Of a stretch of 64,000 nt of DNA, positions 36,596 to 48,798 are shown one piece after another. The notes below the pieces were generated by a model. It saw only the letters and a program-made list of their open reading frames with translations. It was not told where the DNA came from and searched no databases. Source of the stretch: Cryptomeria japonica (Eukaryota; Streptophyta; Pinopsida; Cupressales; Cupressaceae); contig NC_081414.1 in the NCBI RefSeq assembly GCF_030272615.1, positions 823,297,896 through 823,361,895 on the forward strand, in the 5' to 3' direction. Each line of letters opens with the position of its first letter. The stretch's first letter is position 1. Position numbers and translations under genes: made by a program.

Positions 36596-37518
36596 AGTTA
36601 GTTGCTCTTTCTTTCTCTCTCACTCTACACATTTAATTTAGGTGCCAAGTTAAAATTTATTTTATTATATAAATTAGAAAAAAAATTATATATAATTATT
36701 CTATAATAAGTAATATTTAAAAATAAGAGAAAATGTATAATTCTAATATCTTTTATTTACTATATGTAATTCCATTAAAAAACACAAATAATTAGAATAT
36801 AATTTTTGGCTTAATAAAAAATCAACCCTTAAAACAAGAAGTGGAAAAATTAGATCTAAAACTCCATCCATAGTATTCATGCATTTATGAAGCATTCGAA
36901 GACTCAAAGTTACATATTCATCATTCAAGAATTGTGGAGTGAAGTTACTTCAATCTCCATGCAAGCATTGTGTCTGATAAGGATTTTTCATGTCCATGTG
37001 TTTGTCATACCATTACATTAAAAGAGAATTTTATCATCAGCAATTGTAGATTTGAGGTATATCTCCTTAATATCTATTTTAGTATTTGCATTATTTCATT
37101 CACAGTTAATTCCAAAATCAAGGCTTGACCTAAGCCACACCCCTATCCCCAATATCTTTTCCTTTGTTTGTGTGCAAGAAACAAGTGCAGCGACATACTC
37201 AAAAAAGTTTGTATAGTCAACAATGATGCACAAGTCATCTTGTACAACAAAAACATTGGGAGGACCAAGGAAAATCAGTGCTATTTGGTCTTAAAAAATT
37301 AGGCCGAACTTTTGAGAGGAGATTATATACCACTCTACAACAATACTAAAAACCATCAACCATCAAAATACCTAGACTCACCACCTAGATATATATGCTA
37401 CTTATGCCTAGGATAACACCTTGACTAACTTAGATAAGAAAATATAAGCCTTAGAATAGCTTAAGTAACTAAATAACAATATAGTGATGGTAATATGACT
37501 TAATTAAAATTTGTGAGT

Positions 37519-37960
37519 TGTTGATGTAAATTATGTCTCATAATTAGACTTTAATTAAGTTGACTTAGGGTAATGCATTTCATAGTAGTTTGGATATGAG
37601 ACACTTAGGGAAGTGTGCACATAGGGATAATGTATGTAGGAGAAATTCCACATTTGTGGTCTTATCTTATTGTTACATTCCACCTTCGGTGGGTGATCCA
37701 CCTTTTTTGGAATATTTTATTATTTATCCTACCTACCCTCACCCACCCTTGTCTCTCATTGAGCCACATGTCATGATTGTGTGCTCACATATCCATATGT
37801 CCTTTCCTTTATAAGAAGGCTCATCTATATTGCATGTAATGATCCAGTTGATAGTATTTACTAATTGATTAGAATATAATTTATCCTTATCAAATCTATT
37901 TTATCTCTTTATGCTTTTCATTGTCCCCTAGATCTTATCTATCTTTGACAAATTCTTACA
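37519..37960 (+). repeat. Old 442-bp LTR (copy B)
   Basis: Counterpart of 23045-23486, starting TGTTGATGTAAATTATG and ending AATTCTTACA. The next bases, tgatatcaaagtaattgg, are a worn tRNA-Met primer site (compare TGGTATCAGAGC). Confidence 0.65.
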
Positions 37961-39051
37961 TGATATCAAAGTAATTGGGGCTCCATTGAGTAGTCATTTT
38001 TTAGAGCTTTTGTAGCATTCAATTTTTGGATCTAAGGAGCTATGCATTCTGGGGATATCCTATGGCAATTTCGACCTCACTGTTGTGTTTGGGAGGACAT
38101 TTCCATGAATTTTGAGTATAAATCTACCTATATTTGGTGAAAAGTGCATTTTGGGCCATGGGGAAAAAATTTGCCCATTTGGGCATATGGTACGATTTTT
38201 GGTAAAAAACATTTAAAAATTATTTTTTTTATGTGAGAAATACTTTAATTTCTCTTTTTTAAGTTTTGCATTTTTTTAAAATTACTTGTAAATGTTTTGT
38301 TGAAGAAAAAAAAAGAAAAAGATATCCCAAGACAAAATAAAATATCCTAAACATTATGATTCATCATTCATGTAACATTTGAAAGTACAAATGTAGACAA
38401 TATTAGCAACAATATAGTAGTCTATTCATGAAGTAATTAAAAATCTACTGAGAGAAAGTGTGCTTTATAATTTCTTTCACCATGAAACCACTATACACAA
38501 TAGACAAGACAAACCCATGTTTCTACTCTCGTCGGAGATAAGAAAAATTTAGAATCCTTCTTTATGGCCTAGGTATTCCTTTTATAATTGTAATAAACGT
38601 AAAAAACTACCAGCCATTTACAAAATTTCATGTGACCCTCTTTTTACCTACAAAACTCCTTTCCTCTATTTTGTCTTGAAGTAAAGCTACCAAGCTAGTA
38701 TACATGAAGGCTTTTGTGAATGCCAACTACCTTATGGGTCATGCCATTTCCTGATATAAAATATATAACAAAGCAATCTTTCATTCCAATAGTCTTGACA
38801 CCTGTACATGACTTACAAACCTGAACACAAATTAATATTGGTAGCTTCTCATTGAATATTAAATATATGCTATCCTTTTTATTTTGCTTCCTCTGATAGG
38901 CGCAGTGTTTTCTATGCAAAAGGATAGATTAGAATCTTAGATAAAGATTTCATATGTGCAAAAACCAGGTTTCTAAAATATTTCATACGCATATGCATTA
39001 CACTTATAGTGAAGATGTGATGTGTTTGTTATATTTGTTTTTTTCTGCAAT

Positions 39052-39365
39052 GAGTAATGAAATATTTTCCTTAATTATTCTACAATTTTTGTGCGATTGA
39101 AAGACCTTCACCGATGTAATTATTGTTTTCTGGCAAAAATAATGAAAGATTCACCTTTATTTTTCTAAAATTTTCACACAATAAGAAAACATTCGCCAAC
39201 AAAATTAATTTTTTTCCTAAAAGCAATGAAAAATTCACCTTAATTTTTGTACCATTCTTATGCAACTCAGAAAAATTCCCCAACAAAATTTAATATTTTT
39301 CATTATTAAAAAAAATAAGCCAAAAAAGTAATATTTCTCCCAAAATAATGAAAGATTTTCCAGGA
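39052..39365. repeat. ~85-bp AT-rich tandem repeat (copy B)
   Basis: Same three-and-a-bit unit array as at 25195-25505, with point differences. Confidence 0.72.
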
Positions 39366-39464
39366 TTTTATACCTTTACCCAGGTGGGTTTCTTAAAGTT
39401 ATCTATGGTTATAACATATGATCCTATTTTTTTAATTTAAAATGATCTCTTTCCACATCTCCCT

Positions 39465-39900
39465 CCATACCTCCTTCCCTCTCTACTTCTCTTTTTCTCT
39501 GCCTATCCCTCTATATCTCTCTCTAAATCTCTTCATCTCACCTCTCCCTCTCTATATACTGATACTCCATCTCTCTTTGTCCCTCTTTAGAATTCTCTTC
39601 ATCTATATATTTTTCTACTTTTCTCTATCTTTATATGTCTACAAACCTCTCCATTTGTTACCCTTTCTCTACATATCCTTTCATCTCATTCTTTCTCTTG
39701 TAAGATTTAGGCCTATATCCCTATCTCTTCATCCATCCACGTTAGCCCCTCTCTCTTCATCACTTTTAGTAAACCAATCCCCCCTCTCTCTCTCTCCCTC
39801 ATTTTGATACATACATACATACATACATATACTCATATGCACATGTGTATATATATACATGTATGTATGTATGCATGTATGTATGTATGTATGTACATAG
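39465..39900. repeat. CT-rich and CATA/TATG microsatellites (copy B)
   Basis: Counterpart of 33185-33700, but with a single accaatccccc phrase and shorter CATA (39807-39828) and TATG (39860-39893) runs. Confidence 0.8.
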
Positions 39901-40919
39901 ATATATCTACACTATTGATAAATATTTAAACAAAAAATTATCTGATAAGTGGTTAACAAATAATTAATAAGTAGTATATTAAGATAACATGAAATTGATT
40001 TAATGAGTGTTTTTAAACCACTAACATTTATTTACCACTTTTACAATTATTTTGGATAAGTATTCAAGAATTTATAAAATACTAATAATAATAATTTAAT
40101 AAAAGAAATAATAGTTCACAATGAGATATAGTAATTTAATAATAATAATTATAATTTTTTTAAGTAATAATAATTTAAAAATATGAAATAATAATAATAA
40201 TACTATAATATAATATAATACTAAAAAGTTGATTATTATTTTAATTATTATATAAATAATATTATTTTATCATCATAATTTAATATTATTAAATTGCATG
40301 AGAATAACCCCAGTTTAAATAAAATAATATTATTAATCATTAAATTTATATACATATCTATTAATTGTAAAAAAAAATTAACATAAATTTAATCATGAAA
40401 ATATATTAAAATCTTATGACATATTTGATGAAAGAGATGATTATTACGTATTTCCAATAATTAAAATTTATACAACTTGTGAAAGAAAATTATATAAAAA
40501 ACAAGTGTTAGGTAGTGGCGAGTACTTGCCATCATAGTATTGTAATAAAAATATTTGTTCTAATTTCTAATTATTGTATTTTAGAATCATTGTTATTTTA
40601 AAATTATATGAGAATAATAATATTTATGTAATATTAACTACAAATATTATTTTAGTAAATTAATGTAAACTAGCAATTGCATTTTGGTGTGCACTAGGTA
40701 TGCCAAAGAGGCGTGGAAGGTCCATTGGGGAAATTTTGGTCTACATTTTTGGATAAATTTTTGTATTGCATGATGTCAATTTGTGGCCATGATGTTGTTT
40801 GTACAAAAAAGGACTTAATTGAGAGGTGATAGCTTAAAATCAACTATGCATCCACTTAAAAGGATTTAAGATCATAACTGAAAAAAAAACCTTTGAATTG
40901 AGAAGATAATCAAGTTTTA

Positions 40920-41536
40920 TTAGCAACAGGTCCATATTATCTTTGCAATAGGGTGAGCGCAAAAGTGAGGTTGAAATAGGGCTATAAAGAGGGATACATA
41001 GAGGGGTAAGAGTGAGATAGAAATTGGTAAAGAGATAGATATAGAGATAGAGAAGAAGATGAAGATATAGATGGAGTCAAAGATAGAGATGGAGAATGGG
41101 GAGAGGAAGATGGAGAGAAGAAGAGACATATAAGAGAGACACAGAGAGGGGAGAGGAATATATAGATATGGAAGGGAAAAATAAATAGTTGGAGAGAGGT
41201 GCATATATAGAAAGATAAAGATATAGAAATGAAATGATATAGAGAGAGGGAGAGATATAGTGGTAGAGAGAGATAGAGATAGAGGGATAGATGAAAGAAG
41301 TGATAGGGAGAAATAGATATAGAGAGGAAAAGAGATATAGGTATATAGGTCCAAAAGAGGGAGAATGAAAGAGAGATGGATGGATAGAAGGAGGCATGTC
41401 TAGAGATTAGGGGGAGAAATGAAGATAGAGAAAAACAGGAGTCAAAAAAGATAGAGCAAGGGAGACAGGGATATACAAAGATGGGAAGAGGGAGAGAGAT
41501 AAATAAATGGACAAATAGAACTAGAGAGAGGATGAC

Positions 41537-41571
<35 letters not shown>

Positions 41572-42598
41572 GAGAAAGAGAGAGATATAGAGATATAAAG
41601 GAATAAAAATTGAGAGAGGTAGAGATATAAATAGATAAATAGGGAGATAAGGAGGGAATGAGGGAGGGAGATATGGAGAGAAATAGTGAGGAGGATAAGA
41701 TAAAGAGAGGGATGGCCAAGAGAGAGAGTGGGCGAAGTTGATGTAGATAGAGGAAAATATAGATAGATAGAGACGGATACAAAGAGAGAGAGATGGAGAT
41801 ATATTTCTAGAAGAGATAGATAAACAAGATGAAAAGAAATGGAGAGAAATATAGAAAAAAAATATATTTGTGCAAGAGATTTGGAGAAAATGAGAGAGGG
41901 ATCCAAGAGTGAGGGAAATGAGTTGACAAAGACAAGTAATAGAGAGAGAAAGGTTTACAATTTAGAGAGAGGGGGAGAGATAAAGAGGGGGAACATAGAG
42001 ATATAGAGATAGAGAAAGAGAGAGGGAAAAACATGGAGTGTGTGTATATACATTAGATAGAAGAATTAGAAAAATATAAAAAGCGGGACCAATGGGGAGA
42101 TAGGGAGAGAAGTAATATATAAGGATATAAAGAGATAGATATAGGGATCGAAAGGATGTAAAGAGTAAATATAATTTATAAAATATAGAGGGGAGGAGAA
42201 AGAGGGAGAGATGGAAGGTGAGAAAAAGGGGGAGAGTGAGAAATAGAGAGAGAAAGATGGTGATAATTAGAGAGGGAGAGATAGAGAGATAGAAAGATAA
42301 AGATATAGTAAGTGATATATGGAGAGGTAGAGAGGGATATGGAGAGAGTGAGAGAAATGAAGGAAGATGAGTGTGTAATATCTAGAGATAGGGATGGAGA
42401 AATAGATTGGAGTATGTATTTGTGTGAGTGAGCGAGATATAGATATAAAGATTTGAAGGGAGTTTAAGACAAAATGTGTGTGAGTAAAAGATATATAGAG
42501 ATAGATATAAAGAGGAAGAAATATACAAAAAATAGATAGGGGGAGAGGGAGAGAGATGATATTGAAGTAGAGAGATATAAATAATAGGGAGTGAGAAG

Positions 42599-42647
<49 letters not shown>

Positions 42648-42730
42648 AATGATAGAAGGGGAGAAGAGAGAGACATAGGGAGATATAGATAAAGGAGAGA
42701 GATGGAGATGGTGATAATAATCAAATTACA
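40920..42730. repeat. ~1.8-kb GA-rich polypurine tract (copy B)
   Basis: Counterpart of 34690-36595. It includes a pure (GA)n run at ~42598-42643 and an (AT)n run at 41540-41568 that is longer than in copy A. Minus-strand frames of up to 266 codons across it are low-complexity by-products. Confidence 0.92.
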
Positions 42731-43057
42731 TGTTGCCATCAACATAACTCTCCAAGGACATATGATATCCTTAAATTATTGGCATGAAATGAGTAATCAA
42801 AAGTTAGTTACTCTTTCTTTCTCTCTCACTCTACACATTTAATTTAGGTGCTAAGTTAAAATTTATTTTATTATATAAATTAGAATAAGATTTAAATATA
42901 ATTATTCTATAATAAGTAAAATTTAAATAAGAGAAAATGTATAATTCTAATATCTTTTAATTATTATTTTTAATTCCATTAAAAAACACAAATAATTAGA
43001 ATACAATTTAAGCTTTATAAAAAATCAACCCTTAAAAGAAGAAGTAGAAAAATTAGA

Positions 43058-43479
43058 ATAAATAAAAAAATAATAGAATATATAATAAAAGAAGATAATA
43101 TTAAAATAAATTAGTAAGAAAAGAAAGACTTTAATTCAAAATATAATTATGAACTATCATTATTAAAATTTTAATAGGACAAATAATTATAGATTAAATT
43201 ATAATAATTTTTAATTATTATAAAAAGACATAATTAATTGAAATAAATTTTCAACTTAATGAAAAATTAACTCCTAATAAATGATATTAAAATATATATA
43301 TTTTAGTTTTATTATAAAAGATCTCTTATTTAAAATTAATAAAATTTAAGCGATTAATTCTATAGTCTTCATTCTTCTCCCCAATTTTAAACCATCGATT
43401 TCAATAAGTAGGTGGTTCACTTCATATAAGGAATGCTTTGACATAATTGATAATATCCATGACTTTGGTGCTTTGGGAA
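43058..43479. other. AT-rich DNA without gene; start of a 22-bp direct repeat
   Basis: No coding signal. The word attgataatatccatgact occurs at 43446 and again at 43520, 74 bp apart, the second one inside the LINE frame. Confidence 0.5.
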
Positions 43480-43519
43480 TACTCATTTTTGGTCGGATTC
43501 ATGGGGTGGATATAAGGCT

Positions 43520-44362
43520 ATTGATAATATCCATGACTTTGCTGCTACTCGTATCCTTCTTGAATCTCATAGAGGACCCCTATTAAACAACTATATCTCC
43601 CCTTCAGAGGATGGGGCTTGTTGGCAGTGGATCGAGAAGGAAGATGACAATATCTCGGTAATAGATAAACAAAAACTTATGGCAATTCTTAAATCAAGGA
43701 ACATTGCCTTAGGTTAGGTTGAGGACAAGCTCATCTGGGACGGCTCCCTAAGTGGAGAATACAACTCAAAGGATAGGTACTCTCTCATCTTGAAATCATT
43801 TATAACACCTATGACTGAGCTTCCCTTGAAACTTTGCTGGGATAAATATTGTCTGCCTAAGGAAGGTATCTTCTCTTGGCTTGCAGTTCAGAACAAGCTC
43901 CTAACTATGGACAAATTTAAAAGAATGGGGTGTGAGGGCCCTAGTAGATGCCCTCTTTGCAAGGAAGATGAGGAAGACACCAATCATATCCTCCTTAACT
44001 GCCCCTTTGCTCACAAAAGTTGGATCTGGCTCACCAACAAACTTGAATGGTCTGCGTCCTTCCCCCACACCATCTTTGGAATGCTCAAGGCATGGCCTCT
44101 CCTTAGGCATGGCTATCTCTTTGAAGGTTTATGGACAACTCTTCCTTCTTCCATTATGTGGGAACTATGGAAAGAGAGAAATAGATGTCTCTTTAAGAAT
44201 GAAAAACTAGAGGTTCCTAGAATCATTAACAGGATAGAGTCAGCTATCACTGAGCTCATGAACAACCGACTATCATCAGGCACATTGAAGAATGCCTCTA
44301 TCACTTATTGGGATGAAAAGATGATAAAACATTGGGAAGGCTTATCCTTTCCTCCTTTGTAG
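43520..44362 (+). pseudogene. LINE RT C-terminal and zinc-binding module
   Basis: The frame from 43520 reads IDNIHDFAATRILLE, then CWQWIEKEDD, a stop after NIALG, and VEDKLIWDGSLSGEY, which is the usual lead-in to this module in plant LINEs. The open piece 43790-44362 has LCWDKYCLPKEGIFSWLAVQ and CPLCKEDEEDTNHILLNCP, whose Cys-Cys-His-Cys pattern matches the zinc-binding domain found after the RT of plant LINEs. It ends with LWKERNRCLFKNEK, a common motif before RNase H. It is a fragment and is not expected to be expressed. Confidence 0.88.
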
Positions 44363-44841
44363 GAGATGGTCCTATTGCAAGTCTTCGATCAAGGGATGTG
44401 TGCAGATGGCAGCCCCTAGGCAAAGGTTGGATGAAGCTAAACTTTCATGGGGCATCCCGTGGCAACCCAGGGAAAGCAGGGATAGGATGTGTTGTTCATA
44501 ATAGGGAAGGCAGGGAACTAGCAACCCTTGCCTCTCCAGTTGGCATCAACACAAACAATTGGGTGGAACTTATGGCCCTGGTGGAGGGTTTGCATTTATG
44601 CGGGAAACTAGGAGTTAAGAACTTGGAAATTGAAGGGGATTCGGCTATAAATGTCAATGCTCTAAGGAAAGGTAGTATGCCTAATTTGAGACTAAATACT
44701 TTGCTGTCAAAAGTTCTTGACTTATGTAGAGGTTTTGATAGGTTCACATTCAATCATATTTATAGGGAGGGCAATAATAGAGCAGATGAATTGGCCAACT
44801 TGGGAGCCGATGGCATCAATCTCCTATCTATGCCACCTTAA
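44332..44841 (+). pseudogene. LINE RNase H domain with altered catalytic residue
   Basis: Shifted by one frame relative to the previous piece and overlapping it by ~30 bp. It reads WQPLGKGWMKLNFHGASRGN and PGKAGIG, where the family has NFDGAS: the first catalytic Asp is His. The other acidic residues are present in NWVELMALVEGL (Glu), EIEGDSAI (Asp) and EGNNRADELANLGAD (last Asp). This is the RNase H type fused to plant LINE ORF2. With the Asp missing and the frame broken, it should be inactive. Confidence 0.88.
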
Positions 44842-45380
44842 GGTGACCCCCTCTTTTGTTTTCCATGTCCTAAGTGGTCATTAGAATGTTTCTCCTTTCA
44901 TCCCCTTATGTTTCTCTTGCCCAGACTATGTTTTAACCCCCTTATTTATTCCTCTTCTTTTCCCTTGTATTTACGTATAGATACTCAGACAAACATTTAG
45001 TTTAAATATGCCCATATATCTATTCTCCCAAACTTTACTTAGGTAGTTAGGCTCAATCCATGGTTGGATATAATCATTAAAACACAAATCTCAATCATAT
45101 ATTTTTATTCCTCTCCTTCATACCCATTTAGTCTTCCATCCTTTAGCCCAAGGAGAGGCCCCTCATCTAATATTTTTGTATATACTTATCTGGGAACTTT
45201 CATTATCAGACCCTCACCTTGATTCAATCATCCATCCTCATATTCAGCCTCTCATCGGCATATATATATATGCAGGTTTTATCTAACATTCTCACCACCT
45301 AGGACCCTTTCATGAATTATCTGGGATAGATAAGCACTCTCAATGCATGTAATAATTTTCTCTTTACAGATATATAGGCA

Positions 45381-45383
<3 letters not shown>
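44842..45383. other. No gene seen
   Basis: T-rich DNA following the LINE, perhaps its 3' untranslated part at the start; no poly(A) or target duplication could be fixed. Confidence 0.4.

Positions 45384-45449
<66 letters not shown>
45384..45449. repeat. (AC)n microsatellite
   Basis: About 33 uninterrupted AC units, followed to 45660 by TATATA-rich DNA. The Cys-Val frame on the minus strand is its translation. Confidence 0.97.
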
Positions 45450-45457
<8 letters not shown>

Positions 45458-45680
45458 CATCCATACATATATCTATCTTAACACCTATATTAAGTTAGAT
45501 CCTTGATTCACATTTGCAAGTATATATATATATATATAGTCATATATATTCATATTTATATATATACATTTATATATATACATATATATATATATACATT
45601 TATATATATATATATATATATTGATATATTTTTATTTTTATTATTATATATATATTTATTTATTTATATATATTCTTATT

Positions 45681-46567
45681 AGTCTCTTGAAGTTTAATGA
45701 TCTTTCATCCTTGAACATCAGCTTAACAAATCATCTTTATGCATCACAACATTACTGTTTAATATCTTCATGTCGTTCTCTGTCTGGAAATAATTGGACA
45801 GAATATGGTTAACACAAATTGACAAGTCTTTGTCCCAATCCAGTTTTGCCTCTGCTCGATTCTTCTCATCATCGGACTCCTGTTTCCACCGACGATACTT
45901 TTATTTTGAATATTACTTCAATCAAGTATCTCCTTATTTCATTGAAATACTGTATTCGGTCACTATGGTTGTTTCCTCACCAATACCCATCTGATATTCA
46001 TTGGGTTTTTATGTTGAAGAAACCTCGAGCTTCGGTGACCTCCTTTATTTTTTCCACCGAAACACTTCTTCCATCAAAATCACCATGCCATGTCAGTGAT
46101 TGGATCTATTGAACCGAAGCCTTTCTTTATCCTCCCTTTTCATCTTCCACCGATAAATTCACATTGGTGAAACCATGCGTATTGGAGGCATGCCTTTTAG
46201 CTTCATCGAAACCTATTTCCTCATCGATATCTTTTATCAATGTAGCTTCCTTTTTTCTAATCAACATTATTCTTTCGATGAGAACATTCCTTTCGGTGAG
46301 TCCTTTTATGTTTCACCAATGGTATTATCTCCTCTAAGACCTTTTCTCGCCGATGAAAACCATCTCTGCTTTCCTCAATATCTTTTGTCGATCGAATTAC
46401 TATCTTCGATGAATCTTTTCTAAAGTTCATCGGTGCTTCCTTTCTTCAATGGCCCTTCTATATCGATGAGACATCTTTGGGTCTCATCGATATTATTTGA
46501 ACCCAGATATCTTAATACGATGGTATTACACCCACTTGATGACTTGTGGGTGACCATGGTATTAATG
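45681..46567. repeat. ~890-bp CGAT-rich tandem repeat, unit 1
   Basis: Begins agtctcttgaagttt and ends where the same words begin again at 46568, an 887-bp period. The unit is filled with short palindrome-like words (ATCGAT, TCATCGA, CACCGATG, TCGGTGA) every ~20-30 bp, so it may itself have grown from a short repeat. Several frames cross it without stops, but none resembles a known protein and the same frame is not kept between units. Confidence 0.85.
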
Positions 46568-47261
46568 AGTCTCTTGAAGTTTGCTGATCTTTCATCCTTG
46601 AATATTAGCTTAAATTATCATTTTTATACATCACAACATCACTGGTTTATATCTTCATGCCGTTCTCTATCTAGATATAATTGGACAAAATATGGTTAGC
46701 ACAAATTGACAAAACTTTGTCCCGATCCAGTTTTGCCACTGCTCGATTCTTCTCATCATTGAACTCCTGTTTCTATCGACGATACTTTTATTTTGAATAT
46801 TACTTCGATCAAGTATTTCCTTCTTTCATTGAAATACTGTATTCAGTCACTATGGTTGTTTCCTCACTGATACCTATCTGATATCTATTAGGTTTTTATG
46901 TCGAAGAAACCTTGGGCTTCGGTGACCTACTTTATTTTCTCCACCGAAACACTTCTTTCATCAAAATCATCATGCCCTGTTGGTGAATGGATCTATTGTC
47001 TCACCAAACCCTTTATTTATACTCCCTTATCATCTCCCACCGATAAAGTCTCATCGATGAAACCATGCGTTTCAAAGGCATGCCTTTTAGCTTCCTCGAA
47101 ACATATTTCCTCATCGATATCTTTTATCGATGTAACTACCTTTTTCTTGATCGACATTATTCTTTCGATGAGAATATTCTTTTCAGTGAGTCCTCTTTAT
47201 GTATCACCGATGGTATTATCTCCTCGAAGACCTTTTCCCGCCGATGAAAACCATGTCTGCT
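46568..47261. repeat. ~890-bp repeat, unit 2, left part
   Basis: Second tandem unit. It breaks at 47261 inside catgtctgct, where the outer pol-less retrotransposon is inserted, and continues at 63245 (cttctttcctcaatatc). Unit 1 has the uninterrupted sequence ctctgctttcctcaatatc at ~46367. Confidence 0.88.
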
Positions 47262-48436
47262 TGTTAGGCCCAATATGGAAAGCTAATATACTAAGAGGGG
47301 AGGGGTGAATCAGTACTTAAAAACCTTTGTTCAACAATAAATTTACTGTTATGCATAAACCAAAAACTATTGTAACATAACATAAAGCTAAAACAAATAA
47401 ATAACAATCATACATGATTCACTCCATAACACATATATTTTGGTTACGCAAAAACTCTTGGTTAGAGAGAAAAACTGTGGTGGGGATGGCACCCACAACT
47501 TCACTACTACAATAATAAAGGTTGCTCGGTTAGAGCTACATGTTTAGCTATTTCTGATAGCTTACCCTATTAGGAGTATCAAGATCATTAGATCTACCTT
47601 GCTAAAGGATTTTACAACACTTATTCTAAATTTTGAACCTGGTTAAAGGCTTTACAATATATAGACTCTGTTAGAGTCTTTTACCCTGTTAGAGGTTTCT
47701 CTTACAACTCAAAATATTACAATAAAATCTTTACAAATATCTACAACTTCACATCTGAAATGTTATAGCAGATTCTATGTGCTCAAAATGAGATTACCTT
47801 GCTTATAGCATACCTTGGTAATCCATAGATTAACTCGGTAAACCCTTCTATTTACTCTATTCCTTGATTGTTCTCTGAAAACCTTCTTAGTGACCTCTAT
47901 GTCTCTGACAGTCACAATACTAAGTGCTTCCTTATCTATCATATATGTCTTGCTTCATATATCTCTATTTTTCCATATTTTTATCCTTAATCCATGTTGT
48001 ATAAATAGATCTCTTATGTCAGTGATCTGTTCATTGCTTCGATCTTACAAACATGATTTATCAAATGAGAACCATAAAAAACATTTCATTGGATAGATGA
48101 CCTCAAGATCATACAAAATCTTTAAGTGCAATTTCCAATGTGATAATGGTTTTTTGTTCCTTGATCTTTGTAACACATTTTCCATGTGTCTAGGTTCAAT
48201 GAATCTGGTAACATGTTTCACTCAATGTGTGTTAACTCGATATATCATTTTTTTTGCTCGGTAGACATAGAGTGTTACTCGGTAGAGAGCTTGGTGTATA
48301 CTAGGCTATGTGACTACTTTCTTCTATAACCGACTGCTCTGTGCTTACCAATTGAATATTTTGGTAGTAGTAACCGACTAGAGTATATAGAATGACTTTG
48401 GACATAAAACTAATGGCAACTTAGTAAGTAGTAACA
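47262..48436 (-). repeat. Outer element 3' LTR
   Basis: On the plus strand runs from TGTTAGGCCCAATATGG to AGTAAGTAGTAACA. It matches 62067-63244; in the first ~185 bp about 10 differences are seen by eye. It contains the box gagaggggaggggtgaatca near 47296. Confidence 0.93.
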
Positions 48437-48452
48437 ATCTCTCCTTTTGACA
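48437..48452 (-). other. Outer element polypurine tract
   Basis: Minus strand TGTCAAAAGGAGAGAT abuts the LTR start TGTTACTACTTAC. Confidence 0.8.
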
Positions 48453-48639
48453 TTAGTTGAGATGTTTGACAAAAATTCTTTCAAAGTCATTACTCAAAAA
48501 TCTATATACTAACAAAATTTGACTAATCAGACAGTATATACATTTGTCAATAAAATAGTATATTTAGATATCTTCCCCTTATCAATATATTGTACAAAAT
48601 TCTAATTATGCATGCGCTATGATCAATATTCTATATTAA

Positions 48640-48680
48640 ATGCTTGGTTCACTGCTCGGTTCACTGCTCGGTTCACTGTC
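48640..48680. repeat. 12-bp tandem repeat in the outer 3' untranslated region
   Basis: The word gctcggttcact is present three times in a row (first copy with one change). It lies between ORF2 and the polypurine tract. The inner element has only scattered gctcggt words in the same place. Confidence 0.8.
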
Positions 48681-48798
48681 AAAATTAATTGTGCATTTGA
48701 GACTCTGTTTTGCTCGGTATACTCCCCCTGTATACTACACTCCACTGTTTGATACTTTGATACTATATATATTCCTGCTTTTTGACAAACATCAAAAC

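Larger units (their letters stand above)
20999..36849 (+). repeat. Tandem duplication, copy A
   Basis: Collinear with copy B (36850-43057) from the start ttagatctaaaactccatcc to the end cccttaaaacaagaagtgg. Copy A is longer because it alone contains Copia-2 (25548-33134), a remnant at ~21492-22857 and a block at ~24249-24888. Without these it is ~6.2 kb, the length of copy B. A 250-bp sample around 23110-23360 differs from copy B at roughly 20 sites by eye. The copies are direct and adjacent, and the junction at 36849/36850 shares the short word aaattaga. Confidence 0.9.
36850..43057 (+). repeat. Tandem duplication, copy B
   Basis: Second copy of the unit described at 20999. It keeps the order: TATA-less start, old 442-bp LTR (37519-37960), 85-bp repeats (39052-39365), CT/CATA microsatellites, AT-rich part, GA tract, and the end cccttaaaagaagaagtag. 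It has no Copia-2. It ends at the word aaattaga, the same word found at the A/B junction. Confidence 0.9.
43480..44841 (+). mobile_element. 5'-truncated LINE (non-LTR retrotransposon)
   Basis: Contains the end of a plant LINE ORF2: the region after the reverse transcriptase core, a zinc-binding module, and an RNase H domain. The endonuclease and the RT core are absent, as expected from 5' truncation during insertion. One stop (~43714) and one frameshift (~44335-44362) break the frame. No clear poly(A) is seen after 44841. Confidence 0.85.

Noticed and set aside
40920-42745. Minus-strand ORFs of 144-266 codons
   Set aside because: Same reason as for 34727-36594; frames overlap each other and do not align residue by residue with copy A.
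45819-47308. Protein-coding gene in the ~890-bp repeat
   Set aside because: The open frames differ between units, lack known motifs and end in inserted LTR sequence.
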